Of a stretch of DNA of 64,000 nt, positions 58,428-64,000 are shown piece by piece; position 1 is the first letter of the stretch, and every line of letters starts with the position of its first letter. Source of the stretch: Lasiosphaeria ovina. Lineage: Eukaryota > Ascomycota > Sordariomycetes > Sordariales > Lasiosphaeriaceae. The translations under genes and the position numbers were made by a program. Location: positions 744,001-808,000 of the forward strand of contig JAULSN010000008.1 of assembly GCA_033439765.1 (NCBI GenBank). Direction: 5' to 3'. The notes below the pieces were generated by a model. It saw only the letters and a list, made by a program, of their open reading frames with translations, searched no databases and had not been told where the DNA came from.

Positions 58428-59736
58428 ATGGCCCCTTCAGTGACAGAGGTGACTAGCGCGCCGTCCAAGAGGAGAGACATGGCCGTCAATGGCAGCGCAA
58501 ACGGCGCGGCGCCATCCCCTACCAGGGGCGACGCCGCTGAGACAAGCTATCGAGACTTTTTCTGGACCTACACCGAGGAGCCTCACCGGACAAGGCGGAT
58601 GGCCATTATCAAGGCGCACCCTGAGGTATGCCAGCCACACCACATCTTGGAAGCTCATGCGCGAACCAATTGGCTGACTGACGGCGTTGCGACAGGTTAC
58701 CAAGCTCTGCGGGCCCGAACCTCTCACCAAATATGTTGTCGCAGCCGTTGTCGCCTTTCAGGTCCTCCTCGCTCACCTCCTAAGGAATACTCCGTTCTGG
58801 TCGTGGAAGTTCTGGGCCGTTGCATACGTTTTCGGCGCAACGTCGAACCAGAACCTCTTCCTGGCCATCCACGAGATCTCCCACAACCTCGCCTTCAGGT
58901 CCCCTCTGGCCAACCGCTTATTCGCCATGGTTGCCAACCTGCCCATAGCAGTTCCATATAGCGCCTCCTTCAGGGTAAGTGCTGTCGTATCTTGGTGTTC
59001 TGGGCGAAGACACTAACCGGCCACGCCGCAGCCCTACCACCTAACCCACCACAAGTCCCTCGGTGTCGATGGACTCGACGCGGACCTGCCGACGCGGTTT
59101 GAGGCCCTGTTTCTGGACTCGATCCTCGGGAAAGCCTTTTTCTGCACCTTCCAGATCTTCTTCTATGCCCTGCGGCCCATGATGGTCTATCGCATCCCCT
59201 TTACCTGGGTCCACGGCCTGAACGTGGCCGTGCAGATTGGCTTTGACTACGCCATCCTGGCGCTCCTGCCGGGCTACTTCAGCGCCAACTCGCTGCTCTA
59301 CCTGCTGCTGTCGTCCTTCCTTGCCGGCTCGCTGCATCCCACGGCGGGCCACTTTATTGCCGAACATTACGTGTACGAGACGGTGACGCCGACTGCCCGC
59401 GACCCGACCAATAAGATCCCCATCCCCGAGACGTTCAGCTACTACGGCCCGCTCAACCTGCTGACGTACAACGTCGGCCTGCACAACGAGCACCACGACT
59501 TCCCCGCCGTCCCGTGGACCCGCTTACCCGCCCTGCACGACATGGCCAAGGAGTTCTACGCCGACCTCCCCCACCACCGCAGCTGGACCTACGTGCTGTG
59601 GCGCTTCATCTTTGACGAGCAGATCGGCATGCGGTGCCGCGTCAAGCGGAAGCAGGGCGGCCGCGTCGTCGGCGGCGGCACCGCTACCGTGACGGCCAAG
59701 GTGGCGGACTGGAAGGAGGACGAGATCGAGGCTTGA
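58428..59736 (+). CDS. DES1: Sphingolipid delta(4)-desaturase (dihydroceramide desaturase)
   Basis: Exons 58428-58625, 58696-58974 and 59032-59736 give 393 residues. An N-terminal disordered stretch leads to the DES-family lipid-desaturase domain (DFFWTYTEEPHRTRRMAIIKAHPEV). Three His boxes for the di-iron centre are visible: HEISH (residue 125-129), HLTHH (162-166) and HNEHH (310-314). Several membrane helices lie between (VVAAVVAFQVLLAHLL, AILALLPGYF, LYLLLSSFLAGSL). The enzyme puts the 4,5-trans double bond into dihydroceramide at the ER, the step toward glucosylceramide in fungi. Splice junctions are phase 0, and the intron after residue 159 lies just before the second His box. Confidence 0.95.
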
Positions 59737-60355
59737 GACACAGCCCGGCCTCCGGTCCGACGGTGTATTGGCTTGAAGTAAAATGGCAGCTCGCTGAGAT
59801 GGATGCGTGGATTTTCCAGGACAGACTGGGAAATGCTGTCGTGTGTACAAATGGATGGACGCTGCTCGGGTACAGGTATGGTATTCTAGAGGAAGCGAGA
59901 AAAACTCGGTATGCTCGGAAGCATATGAAATAGACCATTTTAATGAACCGGCGTTGGTCTCGGAATATACTTTCTTCAAATATTGCTATTTATCCAGGGC
60001 CAGGCAGCTTGGAATATATATAAGAACCGTATCTATCCAAGACGCGCTCCAGTGCTATGTCTGTTGTCCATCTTCACCCCCGAGCTTATGCTCATTGTTG
60101 TGGCGTTGCCAGTTCATCTACCCGTAGGTAGTCCGAAACCAAACCAGACGTTGAACAAACGAGTAGATATTATGAGCATTACTCTTTTCTGTTATTCCAT
60201 GTAGAGGAAATCTATGTGTCTATCTATATCGCAACCATCTCCCGATACACGCGCTATCCAGCCAAGCTGAGCCCTTGCTCTGTGTCGAACATGTAAAACT
60301 GCACATATTCATTCATCAGTATTCACTCATGCTGCCGGCGGCTCATGATGTTCAC
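59737..60355. other. Spacer between convergent genes
   Basis: About 620 bp of AT-richer DNA between the desaturase (+) and N-acetyltransferase (-) stops. No coding region is supported. Confidence 0.55.
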
Positions 60356-61417
60356 CTAGCTCGGTGCGGCGGCCAGGTTTCCAGCGCCAACGATCTCGGG
60401 CGCGCGCCCACGAATGCTCGCGGCCTCGTCGGCCGTGAGGCGGATGCCGAGATACTCCGCCAGCGCGGCGACGCGCTCGGCCTCGGTGGCGCACGTGGCG
60501 ACCAGCTCGGTTCGGCCCGTGACGTTGCGCTTGACGAGCCCGTGGATCAGCATGACCTTGCCGACGACGTTGGACCTCCCCTCTTGGTCTTGGCTGCGCA
60601 GGAACAGCACCGCTACCGGCGTGTACGACTGGAAGCTTGTTGGTGCTTTGGATGTGAAGTAGTTGACGATGTGGAAGTCGGCCTCGCCAAACTCGAACTC
60701 GCTAAACGCATAGCACGCGATCCACGGCCGGTCCGCGCCGTTGCGGTACTGGTACACCCAGTGCATCAGCGACGCATCGCCGTCGGTCTCGGTTCCGGCC
60801 CCGCTGTACCCCAGCCGCCGCCGCCGCCGCCGCTGGAACGGCAGGAACTCGCGCACGAGCCGGACCTCCTGCGTGCCGATCGAGTTGTGGTGTACGAGCC
60901 CCGCCGTCAGCGGCATGGGCAGCGTCGGGCCGTCGCCGCCGAAGCCGACGTCGAGGGCGTACCTCTGCGCCGGCTCGGCGGATGAACCGGGGCCGGCTGG
61001 CAGAGTCACAATGTTCACCAGGTGCACATAGCCCATGTAGTCAGCGCAGGGCACGTTGTTGGCATCGCGGGGGCGGACGCGCACGCCGGCCATGTAGACG
61101 TCGAAGCCGATGGCGCGCAGCATGTGGTTGAACAGGATCGACGTCTCCATGCAGTAGCCGCCGCGGCCGCGCGCGCGGTTGGTCACCATCTTGGCGAAGA
61201 GCGCCTGCGGGTCGAGGACGACCTCATGCTGCGGCGAGTAGTGGATGACGAGGTTCTCGTAGGGCACGGTGGTGATCTGGTGGACGAACAGCGCGGTGAG
61301 GTACGAGAGGTCCAGCACCGGATCGGCCGAGGGGTGGAACGACGCAGGCAGGCCGAGCACGTCGAGATACTCTGCGACTTGCGAGGCTGAATATGCCGAG
61401 TCGTTCAGGGTGGACAT
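60356..61417 (-). CDS. NAT1: Arylamine N-acetyltransferase
   Basis: A single exon encodes 353 residues. The NAT fold is clear: YLDVLGLP, DLSYLTALFVHQITTVPYENL, then the Cys-His-Asp triad: Cys89 in RGRGGYCMET, His132 in YMGYVHLVNIV and Asp156 in YALDVGFGGDGPT. The enzyme moves an acyl group from acetyl- or malonyl-CoA to arylamines through the Cys. In Fusarium, relatives (FDB2/NAT1) detoxify plant benzoxazolinone-derived aminophenol. It is longer than bacterial NATs because of a C-terminal extension and an Arg-run insertion (RRRRRRLGYSGAG). The ATG at 61417 is the first true start. Substrate is inferred. Confidence 0.93.
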   Translation of the reverse strand: MSTLNDSAYSASQVAEYLDVLGLPASFHPSADPVLDLSYLTALFVHQITTVPYENLVIHYSPQHEVVLDPQALFAKMVTNRARGRGGYCMETSILFNHMLRAIGFDVYMAGVRVRPRDANNVPCADYMGYVHLVNIVTLPAGPGSSAEPAQRYALDVGFGGDGPTLPMPLTAGLVHHNSIGTQEVRLVREFLPFQRRRRRRLGYSGAGTETDGDASLMHWVYQYRNGADRPWIACYAFSEFEFGEADFHIVNYFTSKAPTSFQSYTPVAVLFLRSQDQEGRSNVVGKVMLIHGLVKRNVTGRTELVATCATEAERVAALAEYLGIRLTADEAASIRGRAPEIVGAGNLAAAPS

Positions 61418-64000
61418 GGCGGGCAACGACGACGGGTTTCAAACAATAGTAAATTCATATACTATCACCACACACAGGTATGTTTTGTTCCTATACCATC
61501 CGGCTTTGTAGAGCGAGATATCTCGAACGTTTCCTCAAAACCAGCTGTCACGTCGTCGTCGATGGAACTGTAGTCATCGAAAGGGCGCAGAGGGTCCCAA
61601 TCGGGTTTAAGTCCGCGTGGCCCAAATCCACACACATCGACTCCATGAAGCGGATTTCATAGCAAGTTTGGAAAGCTTAATTCCGCGGGTATTCATTTCA
61701 CCCGACCAAGAGAATCTAGCAGTGCATTATTTGAACACTCGCTCGGCACGAGGATTCGAAAATTCGAGATAGACACGATCTGCCTCGTGTTGTTGATGTG
61801 AGGTGAGAGCTCTCCCTTTCCACATCACCTGTCGACAGGCTTGTTTCCCCGACGACCTGTTTACCCCTTTTCACAAGCACGCGTGGTCAGGTGAGCTTCA
61901 ATGCTCTGGAAGATAGAATATGAAATCTCCCGCGGATCGGTCACGAGACAGTGAGAGCAGCGGGTGCTAATTCCAAGCGGGCCTTGGAAGAAGAAAGGGG
62001 CTGAACCCGTAGCCCAAGCACAACCGCTTATTCTGGTGCTGACGAAACTTGTGAGAAATAAAATCATATCGGGGAACGAATTTCCGAAAGAGGGGACTAG
62101 AGGAGACAGTTGAGATTGCCAGGAACCCTAAAAGGAAGTCGACAACAAGAAAAAAAGAAACGAAACGAGAGCGAAAATTGGGAGACGCCGAGAGTCACGG
62201 ACGTGGCCGTGTGGGCAGACGTGTCCGGGCATTGAATTTGCGGGGCCCTCTTCGACCCATTCAGGGCCGCCCACGAGTCCTGGGCGGCGTGGGGTGCATC
62301 AGGGCGGGCGGCCGGGCAGTGCAGGCAGCAGACACTGGTGCTCTCTGCTGCAGGGTGGAAGGCCCGCCCCCTAGCCAGTCACGGCGGGTTCCTGCGCGGA
62401 TGACCAACCTAACTGCGGAGGGAAAGAGTTGAAGTTCGGGGGTGACATGTCAGTCATGCGTCTCGGGACCCGAGGGGGGCACCTCGGGTGCGCACACGGT
62501 CGGCCGCAAACGTGACTGAGGTGATCCCATTGCCAGATCGCGGCCCCCAGCCAAACCATCTCGGGCCTAGCAGCGCCGTGACGGACGGCAGGAAGGCGAT
62601 GCTGGCGCGTCCTTTCCCACCCGGTTCCATGTGTTGTGCGCCCAAACCCAAACGCCCACCGATCGATTCGGGAAACTGGGGGTGTGGAACCGCGGGATTG
62701 CACCAATCCCCACACAGGCATTGCGACCCTTCCTTTTTCTCGTTTGGGTCTTTCCTTTCTCCCATCCCTCTCAACGCCGGTGTCACGGGGTCTGCCCTAG
62801 ACTGGAAGGGAGAAACCACCTCTTCCCACCCTCAACCACGTGTCCTTCGACTGTTGGTAGTGTATAATTATTCCCAAATAGTGCGTGGAAATGGTTGAGA
62901 TTGGCCCCCGGAGAGGAGAGGCGCCGGGGGAGCTCAGAGCCCTGCCAGCCAGCGCCCGACTTCATTTCGTGCAACGCTTTGGTTTGGATTGCGCAAGCGA
63001 CGTCCATATTTGCAGGCAAGGTGTCCTCAACGGAAAGACGGTGAAGGCTTTGGGTTTTTTTCTTTCGCTTTCTTTCCAAAAGGGGCACAGGCAAGGTGGA
63101 TGGCCCAGGAAGAGGGTCCAAGAAAAGGACGAAACCGAATCCGTGCGGTACCGAGGAAAACTACAGAAGGAAAAAATTCTTCTGTTGCAGCCTTGCCTTC
63201 CCCCCTGGGCCTTCGTCAGCTCCAGCCTCCGGCCCTTTGTTGGGGAATGGGGAACGGCAGGTGGGTAGCCCCTGGGCGGACCACACCGTCGGGCGCAGTC
63301 GGCTTCCAGGTTGCTCCTCCTTCCTGGATCCGGCTCCCCAGCTTTCTGTTTCACCGGCACTCGACGAAAACACGATCCGCTTACAACGAGTATTCCATCG
63401 TAATGAAGGCTTAGATACTTATAATTCCAAGATTGCCATTTGACTTTGATGATCGTGCCAGCTATTGTCTCAGCTCCGAGCTGCGCGGAACGTCTGCTAG
63501 ATGCTCGGTTCGAACAGGCAGTCGGTCGTTGTTTCCCCAAAAAAGAGTTTAATCAAGGGGGTCTCCCACGGCGCCGCAACTGCGGGTGGCGTGTTCAACC
63601 GTCCACTTGGTCGTGTGTGAGAGGCTGAAGGCGTTCTGCCCTGTTTGTTGTGGGGTTGGTAGACAGGTACTCCCGCACTCTGTTTTTGTTGGATTGTCAG
63701 CAAAGACGAGAATTCGGATATTTCCGTGTCAGGCTTACCCGCACAGGCGACTGAGTGGTTGACCGAAAATGTGCTTTCTACTGAGTAGATGTACTCGTTT
63801 ATTATTCGGCCAGTACTGAATTCGGGGGAGGAAATGCTCACCATTCATATATCTGGGGAGAGACGACCCGGCACCGGGAGACGTTCAAGCTCTGCCGATC
63901 AACCTCCATCTGAGCCTCTGAGGGTGCTGTTCCTGATTATCATCCACGAGGACTAACTTTATTTAGGATCGGTCGGCGATCAACACAACAGAACCGTGTG
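61418..64000. other. Gene-free right end
   Basis: About 2.6 kb has no recognisable coding region. ORFs up to 192 codons overlap each other in several frames and show no domain. The first few hundred bases are the likely NAT promoter. A gene starting beyond the right edge could have its promoter here. Confidence 0.5.

Noticed and set aside
59737..60355. Functional link between the desaturase and N-acetyltransferase genes
   Set aside because: They are convergent with separate promoters and belong to unrelated pathways; adjacency alone is not evidence.
63490..63620. Possible tRNA around a GGTTCGAAC motif
   Set aside because: The T-stem does not pair on either strand and no acceptor stem is found.

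Overview
The window looks like nuclear DNA of a filamentous ascomycete (Pezizomycotina, most likely Sordariomycetes). The evidence is short GT-AG introns of about 50-130 nt, often with a CTRAC-type branch site a few bases before the AG, GC-rich coding exons, AT-richer spacers, an intron-containing tRNA gene, and protein families typical of moulds (Ecm33, Anp1, a UPF0662 protein, an SPF45-type splicing factor with a G-patch, a fungal arylamine N-acetyltransferase). Gene models below were built by reading exon frames across GT-AG junctions. Every spliced model sums to a whole number of codons.

Layout. 1-5.4 kb: mitochondrial nucleotide carrier (-) and complex III subunit QCR7 (+), flanked by two copies of a roughly 110-bp dispersed repeat. 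7.4-9.0 kb: Golgi mannosyltransferase Anp1 (-). 10.4-11.5 kb: a broken O-methyltransferase gene. 12.8-14.0 kb: 3-methyladenine DNA glycosylase (+). 14-18.6 kb: no recognisable gene, ending in a long leader for the GPI cell-wall protein Ecm33 (18.65-20.0 kb, +). 21.7-26.9 kb: two splicing factors in tandem on the minus strand, an SPF45-type G-patch/RRM protein and the DEAH helicase Prp2/DHX16. 27.6-29.0 kb: ER DnaJ chaperone (+), then tRNA-Ser(GCU). 30.2-34.7 kb: a 1,447-residue low-complexity protein with repeated Ala/Gly-rich segments (-). 34.8-39 kb: gene-poor. 39-48.8 kb: VAP/Scs2 (-), UBA-UBX protein (+), YCII-like protein (+), UPF0662/DUF2408 protein (-), ribosomal P1 (+). 49.9-61.4 kb: peroxisomal acyl-CoA synthetase Pcs60 (-), SAM methyltransferase (+), an 11-zinc-knuckle protein (-), sphingolipid delta-4 desaturase (+), arylamine N-acetyltransferase (-). 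61.4-64 kb: no recognisable gene.

This is mostly a housekeeping stretch of chromosome, not an obvious gene cluster. Themes recur: pre-mRNA splicing (SPF45-type, Prp2), secretory pathway and cell wall (Anp1, Scj1-type DnaJ, Ecm33, Scs2, desaturase), and mitochondria/peroxisomes (carrier, QCR7, Pcs60, possibly the YCII protein). No CRISPR, intact transposon or obvious novel multi-gene system was seen. The most unusual items are the giant low-complexity protein, the decayed O-methyltransferase, the 11-knuckle protein and a possible splice-controlled peroxisomal signal on Pcs60.
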